A DNA stretch of 64,000 nt from Mycobacteroides sp. LB1 (GCF_013449725.1 NZ_JACCFF010000004.1:124001-188000); one strand, 5' to 3'; positions 53,544-62,159 are shown, counted from the stretch's first letter. The notes: generated by a model from the letters alone, not told the origin. Numbers and translations: made by a program.

Positions 53544-54043
53544 CCGGGCACTCGAAGTCTTCAGTGATACGTGGACGGCTCATCTCGTTCGTCCGGACTC
53601 ACCGATCGCGCGAATGTGCGGCGGTCTTCGGTACCTGAGCTGAGCTGTGACGGTCAGCGCTGGATCCAACTGGCGATGAGCGCGGTCTGATCCAGACCCG
53701 CGCCGACAGTTTTTCATCTGGATTTGTTTGCTTGTGGGTTACGTCAAGGTTTCCCTGTGGTGGCCGCAGGTGTGGTCGCTCTCCTCTGAGCTGCGTCTAT
53801 TGGGCGAAGTTTACGAGACTCGCTACTTCAACAGGTTCGTATTCCCTGGACGGCTGAGTCACAAGATCAAATATTGGCTATGTCCTCGTCTTTTACTTGT
53901 CGGCTACTGGGTGTACCTTGCTTGCTATGTCCGAAATTGGTCCCGATAATCACGCTTCTGCCAGTGATTCTGGCAAGCTAATAGGTGTGTGGTCGTGCCG
54001 CCGTTCGCGGACCCAGGGTCATCCGAAAGGTAGTTCCCTGACG
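53544..54043. other. 500-base A/T-richer region upstream of the toxin gene
   Basis: No convincing gene. Base composition becomes clearly more A/T-rich than the surrounding genome from about 53700 to 53950. Two short frames (53728-53949, and 53897 upstream of the toxin start) lack ribosome sites and coding character. It presumably holds the toxin promoter. Confidence 0.55.
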
Positions 54044-56632
54044 ATGCCGGTGGACCGCTCCAAAAGATTGCCATCGGTCGTGAAGGCGCTGGCGGTGCTG
54101 GCGGCGGTGGCAGTGCCGTTGTCGATGGTGCAGCCTTCGGCGGCGCTTCCGGTGGTGTCGGCGGCTGAGCAGTTCGGGCTAGGGGCAGCGAAGGCGTTCG
54201 GAGCCTCGGAGCTCGGCCCGGAGTTGGCTGGGGATGCGGTGTTGCCTTCGGCGCAGCGCGCCGCGGGCATCCCGATGGATACGGCGGCAGGCTGGGATCT
54301 GCCGACCGCCGATGGACGCACTGTTCAGCTGGTGCCACCAGGTGGTCTTGCTTCGGGTCAAGTCACCGCTGCCGGGCAGGTGGTGTACCCCGACGCAGGG
54401 GCGGGGTACGACGTGCTGGCCGAGAACACCGCAATCGGCTCACGCATGGTCACCCGCATCTCTGGGCCTGAGAAGACGCGCACCGTCACGATGTTCGTGC
54501 GCACCCCCGCCGACACAGTGATGCTCGCGCACAGCAATGGTTTTCTCTCGGTCAACAACGCCAGCTCCCAGGCGGAGACGCTGTTGTTGTTCGCGCCCTC
54601 GGAGGTCCGCGACAGCAGGGGTGCATTGGTCCCCTCGGCGTACGTCACCCAACAACTACGCCCTGATCTGTATTTGTTATCGCAGGTGATCTCCCCGGAC
54701 GGGGGCACGGCGTGGCCGGTGTATGCCGACCCATTCGGTATCGATATCCCCAACCCGATCACCGCAGCCAAGAACGCGGTCTCAGCTGTGGTCAGCAGCG
54801 GTGAGCAGCTGGTGAACAAGGTTGTCGAGGTCGCCGCCCCCGCAGTCAAGAGTTTCGCGGCGGCCAACGCGCAGCTGGCCTCTCAAGCCTGGTCGGGGAT
54901 CAAGGCCGGGGCCACCTACGTCAAGGAGAACCCGCTGGAATTCGCCCAGATCGTCGGCGGCACAGCACTGGTGGCCTCCGGGGTGGGTTCTGGTTTCGGT
55001 GCCGGGCTGATCACCAGCGGCGTATCTGGGCTGGTCAACAAAGCTGCCGAAGCGAATCCCGACAACAAATGGCTCCAAGCCGCAGGCATGGTGACCGAGG
55101 CCGCCACCTATATCGGTCCGGGCGGCATCACCAAGAAGGGCCTGCAGGAACTCGGCACAGTCGCCAAAGAGGGCGTCGAAAACCTCGCCCAAAAGGCGGT
55201 ACCCAAACTCACCTCCAAGGCCGACGACGCCGCCAAAGCTGTCGTGCCCACCCCCAAACCTCAACTTGCCGACGAGGTTGCCGCTACGGGCAAGGCACCC
55301 ACTGTCAACCCGGCCGAAGGGCCCAAGGCCCCCAACGCGCCGCCGACTGGCCGCGATATCGCTTGCCCTGGACAGTCTTTCACCCCTGAAACCCTTGTTG
55401 TGCTGGCCGATGGCAGCACCAAACCGATCAGCACCATCACTGTTGGCGATCAGGTCATAGCTACGGATCCGGTTGCTGGAATCACTGCACCGCAGCAGGT
55501 TTCGGGTGTATGGGTCAACCACGACACGGACCTGCTCGACCTGACTATCGCTGGTGCTGACGGTCAAGTGACGATGGTGCACACCACTGCCGGACACCCC
55601 TTCTACCGCAACAACGCTTCCGCTCCCGGTGGTGCCGCACCGCTGGTCGTCAAGACGGCGGCAGGCACTCCTGCACGGGGATGGACAGATGCCGGGAACC
55701 TGCAATCGGGTGACCGCCTTACCACCGCCGAGGGCGCACCTGCCCAGGTCGTCGGCACCCGTGTGGTGCCCGGCACGGCCGATATGTGGGATCTGACCGT
55801 CGAGAACACCCACACCTTCCACCTGGCCACTACCGCAGGCAACGTCCTCGTCCACAACTGCACACCACCGCAGATCCCCGGCCCGAAGCCCGATCAAGTA
55901 GTGCCGGGCGGTGAACACTCCTGGCCCCTGCCGCCAGCCAAGGGCGATGAACGGCTGTCCAAGGATTTGACCTCACGGGTGCCGCTGCGTAAACCGACCA
56001 AACAGGACATCAAGGACAACCACACACTCCGGGATGCCGATGGCACCCCGCGTGACCCGGATACTGCTCAGCGGATCGAGGGCACCCCTGACAACGGGCA
56101 TTTACCCAGGTATGAAGAGAAGACCACCAACGAGATGGTCACCCAGTACGGGTTGTCCCGCCGCGAGAAAATGGAATGGTCGAACGTCTCCGGCCACTAC
56201 CAGCTACAGCACCCGACACCCAACCGCGGGCATCAGTTCGAGAATCCTCGCAGCGCCGACGAGATGTACAAGGAGTACCAGGGCTGGGCGCGGGAGAATA
56301 TTCAAACTAATCCCAAGCTGGCGCAGGACCCGACCGCGCGTCGGCGGGCAGGGCTTGATCCGCTGCCGCAACGCCCCACTGGCCCGGCGCAGCAGCGCGG
56401 CACCCAGGCCGTCCGCGGCCAGGCCGTCACTAACGGCCAACGCGCCAAAGCCGTTGACGGGGCACACCAGAACGGCAACGCCGCATCCGGGAACAAGCCC
56501 AGTAGCAACACTGGAAGTACCAGTCACCATGACGGCAGTGGCGGCGGTTCACACTCCAAATCCAACGGTGGTAGTAAGAAGGGCAACGGCAAGGGCAACC
56601 GCGCTAAGCGGTCCAGGACCGGGCGGCACTAG
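54044..56632 (+). CDS. Polymorphic toxin with Hint domain and GH-E-like nuclease C-terminus
   Basis: 862 residues from ATG 54044, chosen because a Sec-type signal follows at once (VVKALAVLAAVAVPLSMVQPSAALP); the frame is open 49 codons further. Residues 40-250 form a secreted strand-rich region; 250-400 Ala/Gly-rich helices. An intein-like Hint domain spans 441-606: catalytic Cys in ACPGQSFTPET, block TTAGHPFY, and ending VLVHNC, which can self-cleave and release the tip. After it, residues about 640-760 show GTPDNGHLPRYE (His 686, Glu 691) and NRGHQFENP (His 730, Glu 733), matching the GH-E family of HNH/Endo VII nucleases. A basic low-complexity tail ends the protein. An ankyrin immunity gene starts 15 bases later. 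Role: interbacterial DNA-cutting effector, inferred from architecture. Confidence 0.85.
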   Translation: MPVDRSKRLPSVVKALAVLAAVAVPLSMVQPSAALPVVSAAEQFGLGAAKAFGASELGPELAGDAVLPSAQRAAGIPMDTAAGWDLPTADGRTVQLVPPGGLASGQVTAAGQVVYPDAGAGYDVLAENTAIGSRMVTRISGPEKTRTVTMFVRTPADTVMLAHSNGFLSVNNASSQAETLLLFAPSEVRDSRGALVPSAYVTQQLRPDLYLLSQVISPDGGTAWPVYADPFGIDIPNPITAAKNAVSAVVSSGEQLVNKVVEVAAPAVKSFAAANAQLASQAWSGIKAGATYVKENPLEFAQIVGGTALVASGVGSGFGAGLITSGVSGLVNKAAEANPDNKWLQAAGMVTEAATYIGPGGITKKGLQELGTVAKEGVENLAQKAVPKLTSKADDAAKAVVPTPKPQLADEVAATGKAPTVNPAEGPKAPNAPPTGRDIACPGQSFTPETLVVLADGSTKPISTITVGDQVIATDPVAGITAPQQVSGVWVNHDTDLLDLTIAGADGQVTMVHTTAGHPFYRNNASAPGGAAPLVVKTAAGTPARGWTDAGNLQSGDRLTTAEGAPAQVVGTRVVPGTADMWDLTVENTHTFHLATTAGNVLVHNCTPPQIPGPKPDQVVPGGEHSWPLPPAKGDERLSKDLTSRVPLRKPTKQDIKDNHTLRDADGTPRDPDTAQRIEGTPDNGHLPRYEEKTTNEMVTQYGLSRREKMEWSNVSGHYQLQHPTPNRGHQFENPRSADEMYKEYQGWARENIQTNPKLAQDPTARRRAGLDPLPQRPTGPAQQRGTQAVRGQAVTNGQRAKAVDGAHQNGNAASGNKPSSNTGSTSHHDGSGGGSHSKSNGGSKKGNGKGNRAKRSRTGRH

Positions 56633-56647
56633 AAGAAGGAGAGCTCC

Positions 56648-57043
56648 ATGGCGCGAACAGATCTGCACTACGAGACCTGGAGCGAGGAGCGTACACGCGA
56701 ACTGATTGCCGATGGCCTTGATGTCAACGAGGCAGACGGCCAGGGCCTGACCCCGCTCCATTTCGCCTGCACAAGCTGGAACCCTGGCGCTGCCAAAGCG
56801 CTACTGGAAGCGGGCGCGACTGTGGACCCGCAAGACAAGTGGGGGAACACACCGTTACGGCGAAGCGTGGGCGATCACCCGAACGCCCTGGCGCTGGTGA
56901 CCCTGCTCTTGGAGTACGGCGCGAACCCTACGATCGAGAACAACTATGGGCACTCCCCGATCAGCCTCGCCCACCAGGTGCAGGGCACCGAAAACCTCAT
57001 CCCGGTGCTCGAAGCCGCCGCAACACGATTCGCCAAGTCGTAA
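56648..57043 (+). CDS. Ankyrin-repeat immunity protein
   Basis: 131 residues, ATG with AAGGAGA 6 bases upstream, 15 bases after the toxin stop. Three to four ankyrin repeats: GLTPLHFACTSWNPGAAKALLEAGATVDPQD, GNTPLRRSVGDHPNALALVTLLLEYGANPTIEN and GHSPISLAHQV. Ankyrin proteins are an established immunity type for nuclease toxins of this class, and the position directly behind the toxin is decisive. Cytoplasmic; expected to block the GH-E tip. Confidence 0.87.
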   Translation: MARTDLHYETWSEERTRELIADGLDVNEADGQGLTPLHFACTSWNPGAAKALLEAGATVDPQDKWGNTPLRRSVGDHPNALALVTLLLEYGANPTIENNYGHSPISLAHQVQGTENLIPVLEAAATRFAKS

Positions 57044-57063
57044 CTGTCCCGCTTGTCCCTCCC

Positions 57064-57238
57064 ATCAGAACGGAAGCGCCGCAGGCAACAACAAACCAGC
57101 GGCAACTCCGGCAGCGCCACGGCTCACCATGACGGCAGCGGAGGTTCGCACTCCAAGAGCAACAGGAGCAAGAAGAACAACAAGGGCAACGGAAAAGGTA
57201 ACCGCGTCAAACGTTCTCGGACAAGTCGGTACTAATAT
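57064..57238 (+). pseudogene. Displaced duplicate of the toxin C-terminal tail
   Basis: Nucleotides 57064-57235 are a diverged copy of the last 165 bases of the toxin gene (56466-56632). Both contain CACCATGACGGCAG and both end encoding HSKSN...KGNGKGNR-KRSR-R. In this copy the frame changes between the QNGSAAGNNK part and the HHDGSGGSHSKSN part, and there is no start or catalytic region, so it is not expressed as a toxin. It lies between two immunity genes: the scar of a previous or alternative toxin tip left by recombination. Confidence 0.75.
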
Positions 57239-57298
57239 GCGCCGTAAGTCAGGACGTTTCTCGGTGAAACGAGGAAATACGGGAAGGCTGGCGTTCTT

Positions 57299-57586
57299 TT
57301 GACCGAACAAGCAGTGATTATCGAATGGGACATCGAGCCATCACTCGAATTTATATTCGAGACAGAAGACCAACTGGCGCAAGCTATTTCCCCCAACGAG
57401 CTTGGGGAGGTAGATGGCAACGAGGTCGGCAACGGCACTGCCACCGTCTATCTGTACGGAGACAGCTGCGATGCGCTCTGGAAGGCGATCGAACCAATCG
57501 CTCGCCAGCTCTCACCCGGCCCCGCGAGAGCACTTATCCGAGCGGGCGGCCCTGAGGTTGAGCCCCGACAAATCAGATTCTCGTAG
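57299..57586 (+). CDS. Probable orphan immunity protein, 95 residues
   Basis: Small acidic protein with TTG start, poor ribosome site (GGGAAGG 12 bases upstream), so the true start may be a few codons later. Pattern EVDGNEVGNGTATVYLYGDSCDALWKAIEPI resembles small cytoplasmic immunity-type proteins in actinobacterial toxin loci (G-x-E/D-x-G then a strand-helix unit). No enzymatic motif. Follows the displaced toxin tail, so it probably protects against the toxin variant that this scar represents. Function by context only. Confidence 0.6.
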   Translation: MTEQAVIIEWDIEPSLEFIFETEDQLAQAISPNELGEVDGNEVGNGTATVYLYGDSCDALWKAIEPIARQLSPGPARALIRAGGPEVEPRQIRFS

Positions 57587-57601
57587 TAGCGGCTCAGTAG
57601 A

Positions 57602-58375
57602 ATGAGTCAAATTCTGTACGGATCGTGGGATATCTATACGCGGAGCGATGAGAATTCATGTGAGGTGATTGCCTTCGATTTCGAGGCTGCCAAGTACGAT
57701 CTTTCAGATGATTTACCATATTGCGCTTTGATTAAAATAGATATCAAGAACCCAGGCCCGAGCGGGGAGCCGGTTGAGCCTGAGGCTGAAGTGCTGTACG
57801 ACATGCAGGACGCCCTGGTCAGTCGTTTAGCACAGGATGGCGCGGTGTGTCGCCTCGTTGCGCGCGTCACGCACTCTGGGGTCCGCGAACTTATCTTTGG
57901 CGTCGCTACCTGGGAAGAATTTGGTCCACCTGTAGGTCAATGGTTATCCGAGCATGACACCTATGTTATTGACGTTTTTGAATTGCCCGACTGGAGTTTC
58001 TATGACGAGTACGTTAGGCCGACAACAGAGACACTGGAGTACCTGGAGGATCGCCAGACCGTCGACCACATAGTCAAGAGTGGTGTCGACCCCTCAGAGT
58101 GCCGGGTAATCGATTTCTTTTTCTACGGAACACTTGTCCAGCTCGCGGAGACATCGCAAGTACTTCGTCAACGTCAGTACAGCGCCGACGACATGAGTAC
58201 GGACGATAGGGAACCGGGCAGGATGTGCCTTGAAGCGCATAAGCACATGACGCTTGATGAGCTATATGACGAAACCCGACTACATCGAGAACTAGCGCGG
58301 CAACAGGGGATTATTTACGACGGCTGGGGCACCTCCATAGCATCCAGCGCCGAAACCGCCTCCGCCCTAGAGTAG
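57602..58375 (+). CDS. DUF695/RraB-like protein, probable immunity gene
   Basis: 257 residues. Opening GSWDIYTRSDENSCEVIAFDFEAA and the strand DLPYCALIKIDIKNPGPSGEP, followed by YDMQDALVSRLAQDGAVCRLVARVTHSGVRELIFGV, match the DUF695 domain (residues about 1-140). Residues about 150-190 (DVFELPDWSFYDEYVRPTTETL...VDHIV) are of RraB type. DUF695 proteins are common among immunity genes of polymorphic toxins. The first half is strikingly A/T-rich against the genome, a sign of recent acquisition. Third immunity-like gene behind the toxin. Confidence 0.65.
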   Translation: MSQILYGSWDIYTRSDENSCEVIAFDFEAAKYDLSDDLPYCALIKIDIKNPGPSGEPVEPEAEVLYDMQDALVSRLAQDGAVCRLVARVTHSGVRELIFGVATWEEFGPPVGQWLSEHDTYVIDVFELPDWSFYDEYVRPTTETLEYLEDRQTVDHIVKSGVDPSECRVIDFFFYGTLVQLAETSQVLRQRQYSADDMSTDDREPGRMCLEAHKHMTLDELYDETRLHRELARQQGIIYDGWGTSIASSAETASALE

Positions 58376-58384
58376 TTCGGATGA

Positions 58385-58513
58385 TTTTTGCCTCGGCGGC
58401 ATCGCGGGGTTTCAGATACGACAGATGCGCTCGCAGCTGCTGATTCGATCCGACTTCTCGCTCAAGTCACGGGCGGCGAGGTTGTGGTCACTACGTCGCC
58501 TTGCCCGACCTAA
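58385..58513 (+). pseudogene. Coding-like remnant ending SPCPT
   Basis: From about 58409 the frame reads VSDTTDALAAADSIRLLAQV then [14 protein letters not shown] before TAA at 58511. Composition is protein-like and helical, but no start codon or ribosome site exists (an upstream TGA lies at 58382). It overlaps the 3' end of the convergent PPE gene. Probably the 3' end of a gene truncated during insertion or deletion. Confidence 0.35.
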
Positions 58514-59964
58514 TCGTCGGCGCGATCGGGATTCCAGGTATTCGGAATCATCGGCGCCCGAGCTCCATTGCTGAACTCGTCGCGGCCCAGCGTCGTCAAT
58601 CCTGTTGCCGTCGTGGCCGTTCTGGACGATGTTCCGGTGAAACCCATGGGTCCGGCACCCCGGTGTGACGCCGAGGTGGAGTCGGAACCTGCGCCAGAAT
58701 CCGACGCAGGGGTGGCATCCAAGTCCATGTATTCGAAGGCGTGATCCTTCTGCTTGGCGCGATCGCGACGGCGGCGCGTCTGCCGTGCCGCAGCCGTCGC
58801 GGCCGTAGCGGCCTGCTCTGATGCCGACGTCCGCGCGGCTGAACTCGCCCGTGTGCGCGCATGGCTTCCGATCACCGATCCCGCACCGATACGTGGCCCG
58901 CCACCGACGGCATAGGGGAATGAGAAGCCCGGGTCGCCGACGGGTGGCGGAGGGGAGGGTGATGGCGCAGGACTGGGGGCAGTGGGCGCAGGGGCGTTAC
59001 CCGAAGCTGGCGCGGGAGCCGGTGCTGAGGATGGGCTGGTAGTCGGGGCCGTCCCGGGGGGCGCCACCGTGGGGGCCGGCTCGGCGGGACTTGGTTCCGC
59101 GGCAAGAGCTTCGGGGGAAGGCTGGACACCGGCCAGCCCTGCGAATCCGGCCGCCCATCCCAGGTTGGCGACCGCCAGCGCCAAGGCGGGCTGGATCAGC
59201 GCCGGGGCGAACTGGCCGATTGTCGAAGCCAACTGGGCGGCATGAAAGGTCACATCGGCCAGCACCATCGGCAGATTGGTCAACAGTGCGGCCGGATCCG
59301 TCAGCAGGTTGTTCAGCAGCAGCTTGAAATGCTCACCCATCTCACCGGCGACATCCAGCCACCACTCCGGGTCGGTGGGGTCTAGGTCACCGTGACCGTG
59401 GCCGTCGTCGTGATCGTGATCATGACCGTTCAAGATCGACGGTGCCGGTGTCGAGTGTGGTGTGGACGACATCGCCACCTCGGAGGCGCCTTGGTAGCTC
59501 GCCATCGTGGTGGCCGCTTGCACCCACATGCGGATGTAATCGGCCTCGATGGCGACGATGGGAATGGTATTGATCCCGAAGAAGTTTGTGGCCACCAGTG
59601 CCGCGTGGGTGGCGTGGTTGGCGGCCAATTCAGCGAGAGTGGGCATCATCGCCAATGCAGCGCCATAGGCGCTGGCCGAGATCTCGTGTTGAACCGCCCT
59701 GGCATTGCTTTCGATGCCAACCCGAGTCAGCCATGCCAGGTATGGGACGTGTGCGGCCACATATGTTTCCGCGCTGGGGCCCTGCCATGCTCCCGCATGT
59801 GTCGCAGCCAAGATCGCGCGGAGCTCATCGGCGGCCGCGGTGTAGTTTGCGCCCAACGACGACCATTCAGCGGCGGCCGCAAGCAGAGGCCCTGGGCCCG
59901 GGCCGCCGCTGAGTAACGCTGAATGCACCTCTGGCGGCGACGCCATCCACACCGGAATTGCCAC
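58510..59964 (-). CDS. PPE family protein, PPE-PPW type, with His-rich insert
   Basis: 484 residues from GTG 59964 with GGAGGG 6 bases upstream, reading [19 protein letters not shown]; the longer frame to 60003 would begin inside the Zur box. PPE domain residues 1-165 with the WxG-type turn (GAWQGPSAE). Residues about 178-192 are a His/Asp run ([12 protein letters not shown]), a likely zinc-binding stretch. Then a conserved helical part ([22 protein letters not shown]...), a Pro/Ala-rich linker and the PPW C-terminus (GPMGFTGT...[10 protein letters not shown]). Substrate of type VII secretion, but no PE partner or ESX genes are adjacent. Upstream Zur box predicts induction by zinc shortage. 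Confidence 0.88.
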   Translation of the reverse strand: MAIPVWMASPPEVHSALLSGGPGPGPLLAAAAEWSSLGANYTAAADELRAILAATHAGAWQGPSAETYVAAHVPYLAWLTRVGIESNARAVQHEISASAYGAALAMMPTLAELAANHATHAALVATNFFGINTIPIVAIEADYIRMWVQAATTMASYQGASEVAMSSTPHSTPAPSILNGHDHDHDDGHGHGDLDPTDPEWWLDVAGEMGEHFKLLLNNLLTDPAALLTNLPMVLADVTFHAAQLASTIGQFAPALIQPALALAVANLGWAAGFAGLAGVQPSPEALAAEPSPAEPAPTVAPPGTAPTTSPSSAPAPAPASGNAPAPTAPSPAPSPSPPPPVGDPGFSFPYAVGGGPRIGAGSVIGSHARTRASSAARTSASEQAATAATAAARQTRRRRDRAKQKDHAFEYMDLDATPASDSGAGSDSTSASHRGAGPMGFTGTSSRTATTATGLTTLGRDEFSNGARAPMIPNTWNPDRADD

Positions 59965-59978
59965 GCTGCACCCTCCGT

Positions 59979-60011
59979 TAATGATAATGAAAACGATCTT
60001 CATTTACATTA
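59979..60011. promoter_or_regulatory. Zur box upstream of the PPE gene
   Basis: AATGAAAACGATCTTCATT (59986-60004) is a near-perfect palindrome with one mismatched pair, inside a longer symmetric region (TAATG...CATTA, 59979-60011). It fits the mycobacterial Zur consensus core TGAAAA...TTTTCA and lies 15 bases upstream of the PPE start. Confidence 0.75.
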
Positions 60012-60124
60012 GCGGCAGGGATCTCACAGGTTTTCAGTACCTCGCACACAGGATCGGCGCCTGGGACGAGGTCGTAGGGGAGGTCGAGATTCACCGACTC
60101 CGAACAGGCGCCGCGATTCGAATC

Positions 60125-60350
60125 TCAGAGTGGGTTGAGGCGGGCCTTGAGCAGGCAGAACTCATTGCCTTCGGGGTCGGCCAGGACGTGCCACTGCTCG
60201 TGCCCCGTCTGGCCGACGTCTGCCGTGCGCGCGCCGAGCTTCAGAAGCCGTTCGAGCTCGGCGTCCTGATCGCGGTCGGTGGCGTTGACGTCGGGCCAAC
60301 ATCTCAGGCGCACGACACTCAAGCACGAGCTCGCTGATGCGGCATGCCAT
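60125..60350 (-). pseudogene. VOC/glyoxalase-family pseudogene with internal deletion
   Basis: ATG at 60350 reads MACRISELVLECRAPEMLA, the usual N-terminus of a VOC protein, then loses frame. In the neighbouring frame the C-terminal half follows: DVNATDRDQDAELERLLKLG, ARTADVG and WHVLADPEGNEFCLLKARL with stop at 60125. About 60-70 residues of the middle are missing, and the two parts are out of frame, so a deletion joined the ends. Metal-binding residues of the first half are lost. Downstream of the esterase gene on the same strand. Confidence 0.7.
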
Positions 60351-60390
60351 GAACTAAACCTGCTTTCTGCGGGGACTGCCCGGGACGCGA

Positions 60391-61281
60391 TCAGACCAGC
60401 GCGTCCTGCAGGTTCCGGCAGGCCTTGGCCACAAAGTCCTTCGACACTCCTGCCCACGGCACGAGCCTGTCGAAACCGTGGAAGGCGCCCGGTACCACCT
60501 CCAGCTCGCATGGCACGCCTGCCGCCTGCAGGCGGCAGGCATACGCGAGGTCCTCGTCGTGGAACAGATCCGCCGTCCCGATGCCCAACCATGCCGGTGC
60601 CAGTCCCGCCAGATCCGTCCGACGACCCGGCACGGCGATATCGCGGTCCGCGCCGTCGAGATAGGAATCCCAGCCGAATCGGTTGCTCTCGGTGCTCCAC
60701 AACCGAAGATTGGTCTGATCGATGTCGGTGCGAGCCGTCGTGCGGTCATCGATCATCGGATAGACCAACAGCTGCGACGCCGGAGCCACCTCACCGCGGT
60801 CACGTGCCAGGAAGGCGAGCGACGCCGTCAGTCCACCGCCCGCACTGGCACCGCCGATGGCGATTCGCGTCGGATCGATCCACCCCTGCACGGACAACCA
60901 GCGCAGCGCCGCATAGCAGTCTTCGAGGGGTGCGGGGTAGGGATATTCGGGCGCCAGCCGGTAGTCGACGGACACGACCGGGAATCCGGTCTCTCGCATC
61001 ACCTTGTGGCAGAAGGAGTCGTCCTGCCGCGCTGCGCCCATCACATAGCCGCCGCCGTGAATCCACAACAGGGCCGGGGACGGCTCGATGAGATTTTTGG
61101 GCACGTGCACGCGAACGTTCACATCGTCGTTCACCGCCATGGTCCGCACCCCCGGCACGGGGAGGAGGCCGGAGACGCGGATAAGGGCACGCAGCCTGGA
61201 GAGGTTTCTAGGAAGGCCGACCTGTTGCGGAAATACCTTGGCGGCCAGGCGGAGATCCGGATGAATGTCAGGGGACGACAC
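60391..61281 (-). CDS. Alpha/beta hydrolase-fold 3 esterase (HSL/Lip family)
   Basis: 296 residues, GTG start at 61281. Hormone-sensitive-lipase-type motifs: HGGGYVMG (oxyanion) near residue 75, nucleophile elbow GGASAGG near residue 145, Asp in HDEDLAYA and the catalytic His in GAFHGFD. Related to mycobacterial LipF/LipN-type short-chain ester hydrolases. Divergent from the SDR gene at 61388. Confidence 0.92.
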   Translation of the reverse strand: MSSPDIHPDLRLAAKVFPQQVGLPRNLSRLRALIRVSGLLPVPGVRTMAVNDDVNVRVHVPKNLIEPSPALLWIHGGGYVMGAARQDDSFCHKVMRETGFPVVSVDYRLAPEYPYPAPLEDCYAALRWLSVQGWIDPTRIAIGGASAGGGLTASLAFLARDRGEVAPASQLLVYPMIDDRTTARTDIDQTNLRLWSTESNRFGWDSYLDGADRDIAVPGRRTDLAGLAPAWLGIGTADLFHDEDLAYACRLQAAGVPCELEVVPGAFHGFDRLVPWAGVSKDFVAKACRNLQDALV

Positions 61282-61387
61282 ATAGCGAGTATGCCGGGAC
61301 CAGCGGCGCGCCGTGGGCGATTCCGGAGTTGGGAATGTTTAAGACCCCTCGCCCGCTTGACTCCTGCGTACCGACGGAAGGATCGAC

Positions 61388-62131
61388 ATGACTCAACCAC
61401 TCAAGGGGTGCCGCGCATTCGTCACCGGTGGAGCGCGCGGAATCGGCGCGGGCATAGTGCGCAGGCTCGCTACCGACGGCGCCGATGTGGTCCTCACCTT
61501 TTCCAGCTCGTCTCAGCAGGCGGCTGATGTGGTCGCCGACGTCGAGGAGGTGGGCCGTCGCGCAAAAGCCATCCAGGTCGACGTGTCCGAGCCGGGCCAA
61601 GTGGCTGGAGCAATCGACGAGGCGGTCGAATACCTTGGGGGACTAGATATCCTGGTCAACAATGCCGGGATTGCCACATTTGGTGATCTCGAGACCGCCA
61701 CCCTCGAAGATTTCGACGGCATTGTCGCGGTCAACGTGCGCGCCGTATTTGCCGCCATCAAGGCCGCTTCCCCGCACCTGCACGAGGGCGGCAGGATCAT
61801 CAGCATCGGAAGTATCGGCGGTGACCGTTCACCTACGCCGGATATGTCGCTGTATGCGATGTCGAAGGCCGCCGTCGCCGGTCTCACCCGTGGGTTGGCG
61901 CGCGAGCTCGGGCCTCGCGGGATCACCATCAACACAGTTCAGCCCGGTCCGGTGGCCACCGATATGAACCCCGAGGACGGTGCGCTGGCCGAGGTACTGC
62001 GCCCCGACATCGCTGTCGGACGCTACGGCCAGCCGCGCGATATCGCGAGTCTGGTGAGCTACCTGGCCTCCGACGAAGCGTGGTACATCACCGGCGCCGC
62101 GATCAACATCGACGGGGGCTTCACCGTCTAG
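61388..62131 (+). CDS. Short-chain dehydrogenase/reductase, FabG-like
   Basis: 247 residues, GGAAGGA upstream. Motifs: TGGARGIGAGI (residues 12-22), NNAG near 88, YAMSK catalytic pair near 157 (DMSLYAMSKAAVAGLTRGLARELGPRGITINTVQPGPVATDM), and a C-terminal ITGAAINIDGGF. Acts on a 3-oxo or similar substrate; identity unknown. Divergent from the esterase, possibly one functional unit. Confidence 0.92.
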   Translation: MTQPLKGCRAFVTGGARGIGAGIVRRLATDGADVVLTFSSSSQQAADVVADVEEVGRRAKAIQVDVSEPGQVAGAIDEAVEYLGGLDILVNNAGIATFGDLETATLEDFDGIVAVNVRAVFAAIKAASPHLHEGGRIISIGSIGGDRSPTPDMSLYAMSKAAVAGLTRGLARELGPRGITINTVQPGPVATDMNPEDGALAEVLRPDIAVGRYGQPRDIASLVSYLASDEAWYITGAAINIDGGFTV

Positions 62132-62159
62132 TAGGTGTTCGGTCGCTAGGGTCGGATCC

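Noticed and set aside
53728..53949. 73-codon frame upstream of the toxin gene
   Set aside because: No ribosome site; aromatic-rich sequence typical of A/T-rich non-coding DNA.
55000..55918. Long minus-strand frame antisense to the toxin gene
   Set aside because: Gly/Asp/Val-rich shadow; the plus strand has a continuous Hint domain.
60279..61091. Long plus-strand frame antisense to the esterase
   Set aside because: Arg/Pro-rich shadow of a gene with clear catalytic motifs on the other strand.
60478..61527. 349-codon plus-strand frame
   Set aside because: Antisense to the esterase and then out of frame with the SDR; no domain or start signal.
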